Below are positions 46,370 through 57,127 of a stretch of DNA of 64,000 nt, in pieces. The notes under the pieces are model-generated. The model worked only from the letters and a program-made list of their open reading frames with translations, ran no database searches and was not told the DNA's origin. The translations under genes and the position numbers were made by a program. Positions within the stretch are counted from its first letter, which is position 1; each line of letters opens with the position of its first letter. Source of the stretch: Clostridiales bacterium (lineage in GTDB: Bacteria; Bacillota; Desulfotomaculia; Desulfotomaculales; VENG01); NCBI GenBank assembly GCA_021736985.1, contig JAIPEW010000004.1, positions 1 to 64,000 of the forward strand, written 5' to 3'.

Positions 46370-47644
46370 TTATTTCGAGCCTGGTATTGCCTTTCTACCT
46401 ATATCCGTACGGTAGTACATATTTTCAAAATATATGGCTTTAATTCCGCGGTAAACATTTTCAACAGCTTCATTTAAATCACTGCCTTCAGCAATAACAT
46501 TAAGTACTCTGCCGCCAGCTGTTACGATTTCTCCATCTTTTAAGCTTGTACCAGCATGGAATACCTCTACATTGCAGGGTACAGCTCTCAATCCTTGTAT
46601 ATGTAAATTTTTCTTGTATTTACCAGGGTAGCCGCCAGAAGCAATTACAACGCTAACACAAGCTCCTTCTTTCCATTTTATTTCTATGTCCTGCAGGTTT
46701 TCATTAATTATCCCTTTAATAACAGTTACAAGATCTGTTTCCAGCATTTTAATTAAAGGTTGAGCTTCTGGATCTCCAAAACGCACATTATATTCCAGTA
46801 CTTTCGGACCGCTTTTTGTAATCATCAGTCCTGCATATAATATCCCTTTGTAATTATGTCCCTCTGCTCTTACACCTTTTACAGTTGGGATTAGTATTTC
46901 TTCTAATACTTTTTGCTGCAGCCCGGTAGTGCATACAGGGGTTGGACAATATGCTCCCATGCCACCGGTATTCGGGCCCTTATCTCTGTCATAAACCTGC
47001 TTATGATCCTGTGCAGGCAGCATAGGATATACGCTCTTTCCATCAGTAAAAGCCAGGATACTAACTTCTTCTCCATCCAGGCATTCTTCTATAATAATTT
47101 TATCTCCTGCATTTCCAAAAATACGCTCAACCATAATAGATTCTATTGCAGAAAGTGCTGTTTCCTTATCCCTGGCAACTATTACTCCTTTTCCCTCGGC
47201 AAGCCCGTCAGCCTTAATTACACAGGGGATACTATTAGCATCATGTATATATTTTTTCGCATTTTCAGCATCTGAAAAAATTTTATATTTTGCAGTAGGT
47301 ATATCATATTTATGCATAAAATCTTTTGCAAAAACCTTGCTGCTTTCTAATTCCGCAGCTTTTTTTTCAGGCCCAAATATCTGCATACCTTCTTTTATAA
47401 ATTCATCTACAATTCCATTTGACAAGGGTATCTCGGGACCTACCACAGTTATATCTACATCTTCCTTTTTAGCTAAATCAACCAGTCCCGGAATATCTTC
47501 CGGAGATACAGAAAAACAGTCTGCTATTTCTGCAATACCTGCGTTTCCAGGTGCGCATAATATTTTGCTTGTGCTTGGACTTTGGGCAAGTTTCCATACA
47601 AGAGCATGCTCACGCCCGCCGCCGCCAACAACAAGTATTTTCAT
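46370..47644 (-). CDS. purD: Phosphoribosylamine-glycine ligase
   Basis: The 424-residue ATP-grasp enzyme begins ILVVGGGGREHALVWKLAQ and contains VIKADGLAEGKGVIVA, DKGPNTGGMGAYCP and LEYNVRFGDPEAQPLI. It joins glycine to phosphoribosylamine. It is the last gene of the operon. The 90-bp gap before it holds one of two matched palindromes. Confidence 0.96.
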   Translation of the reverse strand: MKILVVGGGGREHALVWKLAQSPSTSKILCAPGNAGIAEIADCFSVSPEDIPGLVDLAKKEDVDITVVGPEIPLSNGIVDEFIKEGMQIFGPEKKAAELESSKVFAKDFMHKYDIPTAKYKIFSDAENAKKYIHDANSIPCVIKADGLAEGKGVIVARDKETALSAIESIMVERIFGNAGDKIIIEECLDGEEVSILAFTDGKSVYPMLPAQDHKQVYDRDKGPNTGGMGAYCPTPVCTTGLQQKVLEEILIPTVKGVRAEGHNYKGILYAGLMITKSGPKVLEYNVRFGDPEAQPLIKMLETDLVTVIKGIINENLQDIEIKWKEGACVSVVIASGGYPGKYKKNLHIQGLRAVPCNVEVFHAGTSLKDGEIVTAGGRVLNVIAEGSDLNEAVENVYRGIKAIYFENMYYRTDIGRKAIPGSK

Positions 47645-47677
47645 ATAAATACAGCCTCCTAATTAAACTTGCACACA

Positions 47678-47720
47678 CAATAAGTAAAAAATCGTGCCCG
47701 GTACGATTTTTTACTTATTG
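47678..47720. repeat. Perfect 18-bp-arm palindrome, copy 1
   Basis: CAATAAGTAAAAAATCGT and its exact reverse complement flank a 7-nt loop (GCCCGGT) in the purH-purD gap. Copy 2 at 49940-49982 has the same arms with one A/T pair changed to C/G in both arms. Confidence 0.88.
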
Positions 47721-47734
47721 CTAAAAATTTTATA

Positions 47735-49276
47735 TTAATGCCTGAAATGGCGCATACCGGTAAATACCATGGTCATGCCGTGCTCATCGGCAGCTTTTAT
47801 GGATTCATCATCCCGCATTGATCCCCCGGGCTGAACTACTGTACCTATTCCTGCCTGTGCTGCTTGATCCACTGTATCCCTGAAAGGGAAAAATGCATCG
47901 GAGGCCATAACAGCACCTTTTACCATATCCCCTGCCTGCTCCAGGGCAATACTTGCAGAACCTACGCGGTTCATCTGTCCTGCACCTACTCCCAATAAAC
48001 GGCGATTTTTTACCACTACGATAGCATTGGATTTAACGTGTTTCACCACGGTCATAGCAAATATTACATCATCCATTACCGCATCTGCAGGCTTCTCTCG
48101 TGTTACGGTTTTTAACTTATCAGTATCAATTACATCACTGTCAACATCCTGTACCAAAAAACCACCGTTTACTTTGCGTACTTCTATATTATCAGTAGAA
48201 GGCTTATCAAGGGCCCCTGTCTCTAAAATACGCAAGTTTTTCTTTCCTTGTAATACCTCAAGCGCGCTAGCATCATATCCCGGGGCAATTACAGCTTCGA
48301 TAAAAATCTGCGCCATTTCAGCTGCAGCTTCTTTATTTACCACTCGATTAAAAGCTACTATGCCGCCAAAAGCAGAAACAGGGTCTGTTTCATAAGCAAG
48401 CTTATATGCATCTAAAATATTTTCTGCACACGCTGTACCGCAGGGATTGTTATGTTTAACAATGACGCAAGCAGTATCAGAAAACTCCCTTACTAATTCA
48501 AATGCAGAATCTATATCTAAAATATTGTTGTATGAAAGTTCTTTACCATGTATTTGTTTAGCATTGGAAATACAGGGCCCGCTTACTGATTCGTCCTGGT
48601 AAAATGCAGCCCTTTGTTGGGGATTTTCTCCGTAGCGAAGCTGCTGCTTTCTTTTAGCTTTTAAATTTATTTCTGCCGGGAAAGAATCATCCTGGCTTAA
48701 CTCTTTTTGCATATATTCACTAATTGCCGCATCATAAGAAGCAGTATGTGAAAATGCTTCCAGGGCCAGCTGCATGCGTAATTCATCGCTGACTTCTCCG
48801 GATTCAATGGCTTTTATAATATCATCATACCGCTCCGGGTTCACTACTACAGTTACATAACAATGGTTTTTGGCAGCAGCTCTCAATAATGTGGGCCCGC
48901 CAATATCAATATTTTCAACAGCCTCTTCCCTGCTAACCTCCGGCTTTGCGACAGTTTCTTTAAAAGGGTACAAGTTAACGGCTACCAGGTCAATTGGTTT
49001 AATATCATGCTGTTCCAGTTGGCCCATATGTTCCAGAGTACGCATGGCAAGTATACCACCGTGCACCGCAGGGTGAAGTGTTTTTACCCTTCCGTCCAGT
49101 ATCTCTGGAAAACCTGTAACATCTGAAACATAGGTCACGGGTATACCAGCCTGCTGCAGTTTTTTTGCAGTTCCGCCCGTAGAAATAATTTCTATTCCCA
49201 TTTTTGAAAGAGACTGTGCAAATTCGACTACCCCGGTCTTGTCAGATAAACTTATTAGCGCCCGTTTACATGACAC
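47735..49276 (-). CDS. purH: Bifunctional AICAR transformylase/IMP cyclohydrolase
   Basis: The 513-residue protein has the IMP cyclohydrolase half ([35 protein letters not shown]) and the AICAR transformylase half ([28 protein letters not shown] with the Lys-His pair). It carries out the last two steps to IMP. The start is GTG 49276 behind GGAGGGG. Confidence 0.96.
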   Translation of the reverse strand: MSCKRALISLSDKTGVVEFAQSLSKMGIEIISTGGTAKKLQQAGIPVTYVSDVTGFPEILDGRVKTLHPAVHGGILAMRTLEHMGQLEQHDIKPIDLVAVNLYPFKETVAKPEVSREEAVENIDIGGPTLLRAAAKNHCYVTVVVNPERYDDIIKAIESGEVSDELRMQLALEAFSHTASYDAAISEYMQKELSQDDSFPAEINLKAKRKQQLRYGENPQQRAAFYQDESVSGPCISNAKQIHGKELSYNNILDIDSAFELVREFSDTACVIVKHNNPCGTACAENILDAYKLAYETDPVSAFGGIVAFNRVVNKEAAAEMAQIFIEAVIAPGYDASALEVLQGKKNLRILETGALDKPSTDNIEVRKVNGGFLVQDVDSDVIDTDKLKTVTREKPADAVMDDVIFAMTVVKHVKSNAIVVVKNRRLLGVGAGQMNRVGSASIALEQAGDMVKGAVMASDAFFPFRDTVDQAAQAGIGTVVQPGGSMRDDESIKAADEHGMTMVFTGMRHFRH

Positions 49277-49297
49277 CTAAATCCCCTCCGTATCCTA

Positions 49298-49909
49298 TTA
49301 ATATAATATATTAACTTTTTGCCCGCATATTTTTATCTTTTCTTCTAAGAAAAGCTTTACTGCCCTTGGATAAATCTCATGTTCTTGCTCCAGTATCCGA
49401 TCAGCCAGATCTTCTACAGAGTCTTCCTGGTGCACAGTCACTACCGACTGCAATATTATAGGCCCCGTATCCATTCCCGAGTCGACAAAGTGAACTGTAC
49501 ACCCGCTAAACCTCACCCCGTAATCCAGGGCCTGTTTTTGAGCATCCAGTCCCGGAAATGCAGGCAGCAGTGACGGGTGTATATTTAAGATGTGGTTTTT
49601 GTATTCTTTTAATAGCATTTGTCCCACCATGCGCATATAACCCGCCAGGCATATTAATTTCACACCGTGCTCTTTAAAATATTCTACTATTTTTTTTTCA
49701 TATTCTTCTTTACTGTCAAATTGGACAGGATCAATATAATATGCCGGGATACTCTCGCTGGAAGCTCTTTGCAGTGCATACGCTTCCTGTTTATCACTTA
49801 TTACAACGGCCACGCGGCCCGGTATATATTCGTTCCTACAAGCGTCAAGTATAGACTGCAGGTTAGAGCCTCTCCCTGATGCCAGTACACCTATCAACTG
49901 CCCAGGCAT
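49298..49909 (-). CDS. purN: Phosphoribosylglycinamide formyltransferase
   Basis: This 203-residue folate-dependent enzyme has IGVLASGRGSNLQSILDACR, ICLAGYMRMV, the catalytic ILNIHPSLLPAFPG and GCTVHFVDSGMDTGPII. It formylates GAR. The start is ATG 49909 behind GGGGTG; the longer track start has no site and would run into the palindrome. Confidence 0.95.
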   Translation of the reverse strand: MPGQLIGVLASGRGSNLQSILDACRNEYIPGRVAVVISDKQEAYALQRASSESIPAYYIDPVQFDSKEEYEKKIVEYFKEHGVKLICLAGYMRMVGQMLLKEYKNHILNIHPSLLPAFPGLDAQKQALDYGVRFSGCTVHFVDSGMDTGPIILQSVVTVHQEDSVEDLADRILEQEHEIYPRAVKLFLEEKIKICGQKVNILY

Positions 49910-49939
49910 AAGTTTCACCCCGTTACTATTATTAATTAG

Positions 49940-49982
49940 CAATAAGTCAAAAATCGTACCGTGCACGATTTTTGACTTATTG
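49940..49982. repeat. Perfect 18-bp-arm palindrome, copy 2
   Basis: CAATAAGTCAAAAATCGT and its exact reverse complement flank the loop ACCGTGC in the purM-purN gap. The loop is close to the reverse complement of the loop of copy 1. There is no T-run of terminator type. Confidence 0.88.
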
Positions 49983-49985
49983 TAC

Positions 49986-51026
49986 TTAACAAAAAGTTAT
50001 TCCTTCATCGCGGGTTACTTCACCTATACAGTATGCTTTTTCACCGTTTTCAGCCAGTGCATTCAGCACTGCCTGATACTGCGAACAAGGTACTGCTATA
50101 ATTAACCCGATGCCCATATTAAATGTGCGTAGCATTTCATAATCTCTCAATTCAGTTATTCCTTTTATAAGTTTAAAAACAGGAGGAATCTGCCAGGAAT
50201 CTTTATGTATACGGGCCCCGGTACCTGTCGGAAGCATGCGGGGAACATTATCGACCAATCCACCACCGGTTACATGAGCCATTCCTTTAATATTAAATCT
50301 TTTAAGCAGCGGTTGAACTAATTTTACGTATACTCGGGTAGGTTCAAGCATTTCTTCACCAACTGTCCTGCCAAGGGTGGAAAGATAAGTATCCATTTTA
50401 TATCCTGCCCGGTCTAAAAGAGCCTTGCGGGCAAGAGAGTAACCGTTGCTGTGCAGGCCGGTGGAAGGCAGCCCTATTAAAACATCCCCGGAATTTATAC
50501 TGGAACCAGTAATTATACTGTTTTTATCAACCATGCCAACTACAAAACCTGCCAGGTCATACTCATCTTCACCATAAAAACCAGGCATTTCTGCAGTTTC
50601 GCCTCCTATAAGAGCACACCCAGCCTGGCTGCATCCCCGGGCAACACCGGACACTATAGATGCCACATTTTCCGGCTTCATTTTGCCAACAGCAAGGTAA
50701 TCCAAAAAAAACAAGGGCTCAGCCCCCTGGACCAGTATATCATTTATACACATGGCAGCACAGTCAATGCCAATCGTGTCATGTTTGTCCATCAACATGG
50801 CTATTTTCAACTTTGTACCTACTCCGTCTGTCCCAGATACCAGTACCGGTTCCCGGCAATGCGACATGTCCGGTGCAAAAAGCCCACTAAAACCGCCAAT
50901 ATCATCTATAACCTCCGGGCGGTGAGTACTTTTAACAGCGGTACGCATTAAATCGACAGCCTTATTACCGGCATCGATATCAACCCCGGAAGCAGCATAT
51001 GTCAGTGGTTCCTTCTTTTCGTTCAT
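49986..51026 (-). CDS. purM: Phosphoribosylformylglycinamidine cyclo-ligase (AIR synthetase)
   Basis: The 346-residue protein has [59 protein letters not shown] and [17 protein letters not shown]. It closes the imidazole ring to give AIR. AGGAGG precedes ATG. It lies 13 bp after purF. Confidence 0.96.
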   Translation of the reverse strand: MNEKKEPLTYAASGVDIDAGNKAVDLMRTAVKSTHRPEVIDDIGGFSGLFAPDMSHCREPVLVSGTDGVGTKLKIAMLMDKHDTIGIDCAAMCINDILVQGAEPLFFLDYLAVGKMKPENVASIVSGVARGCSQAGCALIGGETAEMPGFYGEDEYDLAGFVVGMVDKNSIITGSSINSGDVLIGLPSTGLHSNGYSLARKALLDRAGYKMDTYLSTLGRTVGEEMLEPTRVYVKLVQPLLKRFNIKGMAHVTGGGLVDNVPRMLPTGTGARIHKDSWQIPPVFKLIKGITELRDYEMLRTFNMGIGLIIAVPCSQYQAVLNALAENGEKAYCIGEVTRDEGITFC

Positions 51027-51038
51027 TTTATCCTCCTA

Positions 51039-52469
51039 CTATTCCAGGCTGTATTTCCCCTTGATATTGGGTTTTACCACTTCTACCGGGTAAATTCCAC
51101 TAAAACAGGCAGTACAGAAATTTTCCTGATAATCCCCAAAAACGCTTAATAATCCTTCCAAACTCAAATAATATAAGTCATCTGCTCCTATAGTAGAACG
51201 AACCTCCTCCAGAGGTTTCTGGGCAGCTATTAGTTCCTGCTCATCTGAAGTATCAATTCCGTAATAACATGAATGTACGACCGGTGGAGAGCTCAAACAC
51301 ATGTAAACTTTTTTAACACCACATTCACGCAGCATACTAACAAGTTTACCGCTGGTTGTTCCACGTACCAGTGAATCATCTACCATTACTACTCTTTTAC
51401 CTTCTAAAACTTCCCGGACCGGGTTTAATTTTAACCTTACTCCCAGCTCACGCATATCCTGGGTTGGTTGTATAAAAGTACGCCCTATATACCTGTTCTT
51501 AACCAATCCCTCTTCAAAGGGAATGCCAGAAGCTTCAGCATACCCCCGTGCCGATGTAGTACCAGAATCAGGTACAGGTATTACCAGGTCTGCATCAACT
51601 GGATATTCCTTTGCCAGTTGATGACCTAACTTTCTGCGCACCCTATTTACATTAAAACCATCTATTATGCTGTCCGGCCGGGCAAGATATATATACTCAA
51701 ATATACAATGTGCTTTGTTTTGAACAGGTAGTGCCTGTAAAGAATGCAACCCGTTTCGATCAAGTATTATAATTTCACCGGGATTCACATCACGCATAAA
51801 TTTAGCACCTACAGTATCTAGAGCACATGATTCTGACGCTACTACATATCCTTTATCCAGAGTACCAATACATAAAGGCCTCAACCCGTGAGGATCACGC
51901 ATAGCAATTAATTTATCTTCTGTAATAATAAGCAGGGAATATGCTCCTTTTATATCTATCGCACATTTCATGCAGGCTTGCTCAAGGGAACTCTGGCCGT
52001 AACGGGCAATCAAATTAACTATAACTTCACTGTCGGTAGATGATTGAAAAACAGAACCAGTGGACAACAGCTGGGACCGCAGCTCTGTCACATTTGTCAG
52101 GTTTCCGTTATGTGCCAGGCCTAAATGTCCACCTGTATACCGAAAAACAAGAGGTTGAGCATTAACGGGATGACTGGAACCCGTAGTAGAATAACGCACA
52201 TGACCTATGGCTATTTCTCCCCCGGTTATACTATCCAGGCTCTCGCCAGAGAAAACTTCTGGTACCAGGCCCATACCTTTATACAGCTGAACACGCTTTC
52301 CATCGGCTGTTGCAATTCCAGCACTTTCCTGACCGCGATGCTGCAGGGCATAAAGGCCATAATAGGTAAGATGTGCAACATCTTTATTCGGAGCATATAT
52401 GCCAAAAACCCCACACTCTTCGTGGAGTTTATCAGTATAATCTTTTTTAGAAACGTAACCGGCCATCAT
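51039..52469 (-). CDS. purF: Amidophosphoribosyltransferase
   Basis: This 476-residue protein starts with a short propeptide (about 18 residues) before the N-terminal nucleophile Cys in EECGVFGIYAP. The glutaminase part has LQHRGQESAGIA and the PRTase part has the PRPP loop VVMVDDSLVRGTTSGKL. The pattern of four Cys for an iron-sulfur cluster (including CIFEYIYLARPD and FCTACFSGIYP) fits the Bacillus-type enzyme. It commits PRPP to purine synthesis. In this operon it directly follows purC; the usual purSQL block between them is missing. Confidence 0.96.
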   Translation of the reverse strand: MMAGYVSKKDYTDKLHEECGVFGIYAPNKDVAHLTYYGLYALQHRGQESAGIATADGKRVQLYKGMGLVPEVFSGESLDSITGGEIAIGHVRYSTTGSSHPVNAQPLVFRYTGGHLGLAHNGNLTNVTELRSQLLSTGSVFQSSTDSEVIVNLIARYGQSSLEQACMKCAIDIKGAYSLLIITEDKLIAMRDPHGLRPLCIGTLDKGYVVASESCALDTVGAKFMRDVNPGEIIILDRNGLHSLQALPVQNKAHCIFEYIYLARPDSIIDGFNVNRVRRKLGHQLAKEYPVDADLVIPVPDSGTTSARGYAEASGIPFEEGLVKNRYIGRTFIQPTQDMRELGVRLKLNPVREVLEGKRVVMVDDSLVRGTTSGKLVSMLRECGVKKVYMCLSSPPVVHSCYYGIDTSDEQELIAAQKPLEEVRSTIGADDLYYLSLEGLLSVFGDYQENFCTACFSGIYPVEVVKPNIKGKYSLE

Positions 52470-52488
52470 ATTTCCTCCCTGCTTTATG

Positions 52489-53196
52489 TTACTTTCCGGT
52501 CAGCCTGCGTCTTACTTCAATGTAAGCATCTTCTACGCTGCCCATATCCCGGCGAAAACGATCTTTATCCAACTTTTCCCTGGTATCTTTATCCCAGAAA
52601 CGACAAGTATCCGGGGATATTTCATCTCCCAGCAATATTTCACTTTTATGCCTTCCAAATTCAAGCTTGTAATCAACTAAATCAAGGTTCTTAGCATTCA
52701 GATCCTGTATTAATATATCATTTATCTTTAAGGCAGTTTCTTTTATATACTGCATTTCATCTTTTGAAGCAAGGCCAGCTATTTTTATGTGATCATCATT
52801 GATTAGCGGATCACCAAGTTCATCACTCTTATAATAATATTCAACTACCGGCCCGGGCAGAACAGTCCCCTCTTCCATTCCCAGTCGCCTGGCCAGGGAA
52901 CCAGCAGCAATATTGCGAACGACTACTTCAACCGCAATGATATCCAGTGATTTAACCAGCATTTCATTTAATCCTGTATACTCTACATAATGAGTTGGTA
53001 TTCCCTTGTTTTGCAAAAGCTCAAAAAAGTAAGTAGATATCTGGTTATTTAGGCTGCCTTTTCCTGTTATAGTACCTTTTTTAGCACCATTATAGGCAGT
53101 TGCATCATCCCTGTACTCTACAAGAAAAACATCCGGATCATCTGTTTTATAAATGCATTTTGCCTTACCTTGATAAAGAAAATCCTTTTTTTCCAT
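52489..53196 (-). CDS. purC: SAICAR synthetase
   Basis: The 235-residue protein starts [19 protein letters not shown] and has FRDDATA-like [29 protein letters not shown] and DYKLEFGRH. It joins aspartate to CAIR. GGGGGT lies before the ATG. It is 14 bp after purB. Confidence 0.96.
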   Translation of the reverse strand: MEKKDFLYQGKAKCIYKTDDPDVFLVEYRDDATAYNGAKKGTITGKGSLNNQISTYFFELLQNKGIPTHYVEYTGLNEMLVKSLDIIAVEVVVRNIAAGSLARRLGMEEGTVLPGPVVEYYYKSDELGDPLINDDHIKIAGLASKDEMQYIKETALKINDILIQDLNAKNLDLVDYKLEFGRHKSEILLGDEISPDTCRFWDKDTREKLDKDRFRRDMGSVEDAYIEVRRRLTGK

Positions 53197-53210
53197 GTTT
53201 ATACCCCCGT

Positions 53211-54503
53211 TTAAAGCCCGAAGCGAGCGTAAATTTTGTCTATATTTTTTAAATGGTTTTCATAATTAAATATTTCATCCAGTTCATCAGCAGATAGCAT
53301 TTCTACCACTTCGGAATCCTTTTCCAGGAGCGAGCGGAAGTGCTCCCCGGTTCTCCAGCATTCCATGGCATTACGCTGTACTAATTCATAAGATTTTTCG
53401 CGGCTCAAACCTTTATTTACCAGCGCTAAAAGTGTACTCTGTGAATATATAAGCCCCTTTGTACGTTCCATATTATGCTTCATTTTTTCAGGATAAATAA
53501 GAAGGTTTTCAACAATATCAATAATCTTGTAAAGCATATAATCCAGCGTTATTGTACTATCAGGTATAATTACTCTTTCTATCGAAGAGTGAGATATATC
53601 CCTTTCATGCCATAGAGATACATTTTCCATTGCTGCCAGCGCATTGCCGCGGAGTAAACGTGCCAATCCAGATATCCGTTCAACAGTTATAGGATTTCTT
53701 TTGTGCGGCATAGCAGATGAACCTTTTTGTCCCTTGGCAAAATACTCCTCCGCCTCCCGTATGTCCGTGCGCTGCAGGCTGCGAATCTCCGTAGAAAACT
53801 TTTCCAGGGAACTGCCGACTACTGCCATTGAATTCATATACTCGGCATGCCGGTCTCTTTGAAGGACCTGGGTAGATATTCTGGCAGGCTTCAAACCCAT
53901 GCTCCTGGCAACAGAATCTTCAACTTCCGGGTCAACATTTGCATAACTGCCAACAGCCCCTGAGATCTTTCCTACGCTGATAGTTTCTACAGCCTGTTCC
54001 ATACGTTTAATGTTACGCTCGGTTTCTGAAGCCCATAAAAGCATTTTCATCCCGAATGTCATGGGCTCGGCATGTACACCATGAGTTCTGCCTATCATAA
54101 CAGTTTCTCTGTGTTCAACAGCTTTACTTAAAAGTACTTCATGCAATTTTTTCAACCGGGACAATATTTGTTCTGCAGCTTGCTTCATTAAAGCTGCCAG
54201 AGCAGTATCAACTACATCAGTAGATGTAAGACCCATGTGTATATATTTAGAAGCATCCCCCACGTATTCTCCCACACAGGTTAAAAATGATATAACATCA
54301 TGGTTGGTTACTTCTTCGATTTCGTCAATTCTTTTTATGTTGAAATCGGCTTTTTCTTTTATTTCCTTTAAAGCATCACTGGGAATATAACCCAGTTTAT
54401 TCATTGCTTCACATGCATGTATCTCTACCTCTAACCACGTACGAAACTTATTTTCCTGGGACCAGATTTCTTTCATTTCGGGAAGGGTATATCGCTCAAT
54501 CAA
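53211..54503 (-). CDS. purB: Adenylosuccinate lyase
   Basis: This protein of about 430 residues starts [19 protein letters not shown]. It contains [29 protein letters not shown] and the signature [13 protein letters not shown]. It acts twice, in IMP and in AMP synthesis. The start is TTG 54503, six bases after GGAGTG, in preference to the GTG overlapping that site. Confidence 0.95.
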   Translation of the reverse strand: MIERYTLPEMKEIWSQENKFRTWLEVEIHACEAMNKLGYIPSDALKEIKEKADFNIKRIDEIEEVTNHDVISFLTCVGEYVGDASKYIHMGLTSTDVVDTALAALMKQAAEQILSRLKKLHEVLLSKAVEHRETVMIGRTHGVHAEPMTFGMKMLLWASETERNIKRMEQAVETISVGKISGAVGSYANVDPEVEDSVARSMGLKPARISTQVLQRDRHAEYMNSMAVVGSSLEKFSTEIRSLQRTDIREAEEYFAKGQKGSSAMPHKRNPITVERISGLARLLRGNALAAMENVSLWHERDISHSSIERVIIPDSTITLDYMLYKIIDIVENLLIYPEKMKHNMERTKGLIYSQSTLLALVNKGLSREKSYELVQRNAMECWRTGEHFRSLLEKDSEVVEMLSADELDEIFNYENHLKNIDKIYARFGL

Positions 54504-54516
54504 GCTTACCACTCCT

Positions 54517-55035
54517 TTATTTTTGCTCTAGGAAACTTTCAATACCGAGCTTTTGTAAACGATTATTTTTCTCTTCAACTTTGGCAGCTAACTTTTCTTT
54601 ATAATTTTCAATTTTTTGCCTTACTGAAAGATCCACGGAACCAATAATCTGTGCTGCAAGTATACCTGCATTTTTAGCACCGTTTATACCCACTGTAGCA
54701 ACCGGTATACCCGGAGGCATTTGAACAGTAGAATAAAGTGAATCCATGCCTTCCATTGCACCAGATTTTATCGGCACACCTATTACCGGAAGAGGAGTAT
54801 GAGCAGCTGCAACCCCGGCAAGGTGTGCTGCTGCACCAGCACCTGCAATGATCACTCTTAACCCCCTGGCCGCAGCATCTTCTACATACTGTACAGTATG
54901 CTGAGGCGTGCGGTGCGCTGAAAGTATGCTTACTTCACAGGTTATATCCAACTCGTTTAGTATTTCCACTGCACCATTCATTACTTCAAGATCACTATCG
55001 CTTCCCATTATTATTCCGACCATTATTTTGTTCAT
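54517..55035 (-). CDS. purE: N5-carboxyaminoimidazole ribonucleotide mutase (class I PurE)
   Basis: The 172-residue protein starts at ATG 55035 behind TGGAGG. It has VGIIMGSDSDLEVMNGAVEI, VSILSAHRTPQHTVQYV and IAGAGAAAHLAGVAAAHT. Class I PurE normally needs PurK, which is not beside it here. It is the first gene of the operon and lies 20 bp after the riboswitch terminator. Confidence 0.95.
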   Translation of the reverse strand: MNKIMVGIIMGSDSDLEVMNGAVEILNELDITCEVSILSAHRTPQHTVQYVEDAAARGLRVIIAGAGAAAHLAGVAAAHTPLPVIGVPIKSGAMEGMDSLYSTVQMPPGIPVATVGINGAKNAGILAAQIIGSVDLSVRQKIENYKEKLAAKVEEKNNRLQKLGIESFLEQK

Positions 55036-55053
55036 GACAACCTCCAGCTGGTT

Positions 55054-55112
55054 AAAATAAAATAAGCCCGGCAAGAGAGGCTCATTGAGTGAACCTCCCC
55101 GCCAGGGCTTTT
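55054..55112 (-). terminator. Riboswitch-controlled terminator upstream of purE
   Basis: On the minus strand AAGCCCTGGC pairs with GCCGGGCTT around a longer GGAGG/CCTC stem and is followed by ATTTTATTTT. The left arm overlaps the 3' conserved block of the aptamer, so ligand binding and termination exclude each other. Confidence 0.88.
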
Positions 55113-55220
55113 ATCCCGACCGGTGTAACGCGCGCAACAAAAAAGAAGCGCGAGCCTGTACCGCTTGGACCGATCCGCCGGAAGGCGTGGAACCCTAGGT
55201 ACACTTCTCTCGGTTACAAC
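55093..55220 (-). ncRNA. PRPP riboswitch (ykkC subtype 2b)
   Basis: The minus strand carries the ykkC-family blocks ACCGAGAGAAGTGTACCTAGGGTTCC, then GATCGGTCC and the 3' block CACCGGTCGGGATAAAAGCCC with GGCGGGGAGG. The location before a de novo purine operon points to subtype 2b, which binds PRPP, rather than guanidine or ppGpp types. The 3' block overlaps the terminator, so PRPP would turn expression on. No guanine aptamer was found next to it. The subtype is inferred from context. Confidence 0.83.
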
Positions 55221-55242
55221 TAACACTTTCCTTTTTTATTTT

Positions 55243-55271
55243 ATACTAACAAAGGAAATATTATGTGTCAA
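55243..55271 (-). promoter_or_regulatory. Sigma-A promoter of the pur operon
   Basis: TTGACA, a 17-bp spacer and TAGTAT on the minus strand precede the riboswitch by about 20 bp. Confidence 0.7.
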
Positions 55272-55378
55272 CTTTTTTCAGCCCTACGGGAGAATGTAAG
55301 CAGCTAGTTTTTATATTTAGCGGAAGCGTTTTAATAAGAAAACCCTGGTTTAAACTGTAGTTATAACCTGCAAACTCA

Positions 55379-55426
55379 AAGGGCCGGGAATTTCTAGAGG
55401 TAGTGGAGTCTGGGTGCACTGCATAA
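55379..55426 (-). repeat. Dispersed intergenic repeat, copy B
   Basis: On the minus strand ATGCAGTGCACCCAGACTCCACTACC and following bases match copy A at 37544-37592. It lies in the gap between the guaA terminator and the pur promoter. The rest of 55272-55534 shows no gene I trust. Confidence 0.7.
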
Positions 55427-55533
55427 AACCCCGGCTGCTCAGGGCGCAATAAACTTGCTGTACAGTATCACAGAGCGCTTACAGCTCAGACAACATTCTT
55501 TTAAATAATTGCAGTCAGACATACCAGGCCAAT

Positions 55534-55567
55534 TATAAAAGCAAGATGATTTAAAATCACCTTGCTT
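55534..55567 (-). terminator. Terminator of guaA
   Basis: AAGCAAGGTGATTTTAAATCATCTTGCTT is followed by TTAT on the minus strand just after the guaA stop. Confidence 0.8.
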
Positions 55568-55571
55568 AGTT

Positions 55572-57113
55572 TTATTCCCATTCTATAGTCGAGGGCGGTT
55601 TGGAAGTAATGTCGTATACTACCCGGTTTACTTCCTTTATTTCATTTACTATTCTATTTGATATTGATTCTAACACTTCGTAAGGAATGCGTACCCAGTC
55701 AGCCGTCATGCCGTCTTTGCTTTCTACTGCCCTGACTGCTATTGTATGGGCATAAGTTCTTTCATCACCCATTACGCCCACGCTTTTTAAATTAGGTAAA
55801 ACTGCAAATGACTGCCAGATTTCTTTATACATGCCTGCTTTTTTTATTTCTTCGGCAATAATGGAATCTGCTTCTCGTAGTAAATCCAGGCTTTCTTCAT
55901 CGACTTCGCCAAGTATTCTTATTGCCAGGCCGGGCCCGGGGAAAGGCTGCCGCCAGACAATTTCATCCGGCAACCCTAACTCAGCCCCGACTTTACGCAC
56001 TTCATCTTTAAAAAGCCAGCGCAGCGGTTCTACCAGTTGGAGCTTCATATCTTCGGGAAGCCCTCCCACATTGTGGTGCGATTTTATAACAGACGCAGTA
56101 GGAGTCCCGCTCTCCACAACATCAGGATACAAAGTACCCTGAACTAAATAATCTATCTGTCCCAGCTTACCAGCTTCTTCTTCAAACACCCTTATAAATT
56201 CATTACCAATAATTTTTCTTTTTTGCTCCGGGTCAGCAATCCCTTCCAGTCTATCTAAAAATCTTTTCCGTGCATCCACATGTATCAAATTAATTTTATA
56301 TGCATCCCGGAATGTTTTTATTACTTTTTCAGCTTCGCCTTTTCTAAGCAGGCCGTGATCAACAAATATGCAGGTTAACTGGTCCTCAACAGCCCTGTGC
56401 ACCAGTGCAGCTGCAACTGAAGAATCTACGCCTCCACTAAGTGCACAAATAATTTTTCCATCTTTAACCTGGTTCTTTACTTCAGCTGAAGCATGTTCAA
56501 TAAAAGAACCTGTTGTCCAGCTGCCGCTAAATCCACACACATTAAATAAGAAATATTTCAACAGGTCTTTCCCTTTTGGTGTATGTACAACCTCCGGGTG
56601 AAATTGCACAGCATAGAATCCCCTTGAAGTATCGGCCATTGCAGCTGCAGGCGACTGCTCCGTGCTGGCAACAACCTCAAATCCCGGGGGAGCTTCATCT
56701 ACCCTATCCCCGTGACTCATCCAGCACTGTTCAATATCTTCCATACAGGACAATAAACCTTCCCTGTTCTTTACCTGCATCTGCGTTTTACCATATTCCC
56801 TGCGATTTGCCGGGGATGTAATCCCGTTCAGCTGAAAACTCATAAGCTGCATACCATAACATATTCCCAGAATAGGAATTCCCAGGTTATAAATTTCCAG
56901 GCTCACAGTCGGGGCCCCATCTTGGTATACACCGGAAGGCCCGCCTGAAAAAATAATACCCCGTGGCTGTTTTTTTTGTATCTCAGCAACCGGAGTATTG
57001 TACGGGAGCATTTCACAGAATACATTGCATTCCCTGATCCGCCTGGCTATAAGATGGCTGTACTGTCCACCAAAATCTAACACTATCAAAAGTTCTTGAC
57101 GGGGAATTGGCAT
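55572..57113 (-). CDS. guaA: GMP synthase (glutamine-hydrolysing)
   Basis: The 513-residue protein has the amidotransferase domain ([18 protein letters not shown], catalytic Cys in [22 protein letters not shown]) and the PP-loop ATPase domain ([20 protein letters not shown]). It ends with KPPSTIEWE, the typical C-terminus. It aminates XMP to GMP. It follows hpt by 14 bp, so salvage and GMP synthesis are co-expressed. No guanine riboswitch is seen. Confidence 0.97.
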   Translation of the reverse strand: MPIPRQELLIVLDFGGQYSHLIARRIRECNVFCEMLPYNTPVAEIQKKQPRGIIFSGGPSGVYQDGAPTVSLEIYNLGIPILGICYGMQLMSFQLNGITSPANRREYGKTQMQVKNREGLLSCMEDIEQCWMSHGDRVDEAPPGFEVVASTEQSPAAAMADTSRGFYAVQFHPEVVHTPKGKDLLKYFLFNVCGFSGSWTTGSFIEHASAEVKNQVKDGKIICALSGGVDSSVAAALVHRAVEDQLTCIFVDHGLLRKGEAEKVIKTFRDAYKINLIHVDARKRFLDRLEGIADPEQKRKIIGNEFIRVFEEEAGKLGQIDYLVQGTLYPDVVESGTPTASVIKSHHNVGGLPEDMKLQLVEPLRWLFKDEVRKVGAELGLPDEIVWRQPFPGPGLAIRILGEVDEESLDLLREADSIIAEEIKKAGMYKEIWQSFAVLPNLKSVGVMGDERTYAHTIAVRAVESKDGMTADWVRIPYEVLESISNRIVNEIKEVNRVVYDITSKPPSTIEWE

Positions 57114-57127
57114 TTTTGGTCCTCCTG

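Noticed and set aside
55261-55449. 62-residue minus-strand ORF
   Set aside because: It is built on the dispersed repeat shared with 37544-37592 and has no ribosome site.
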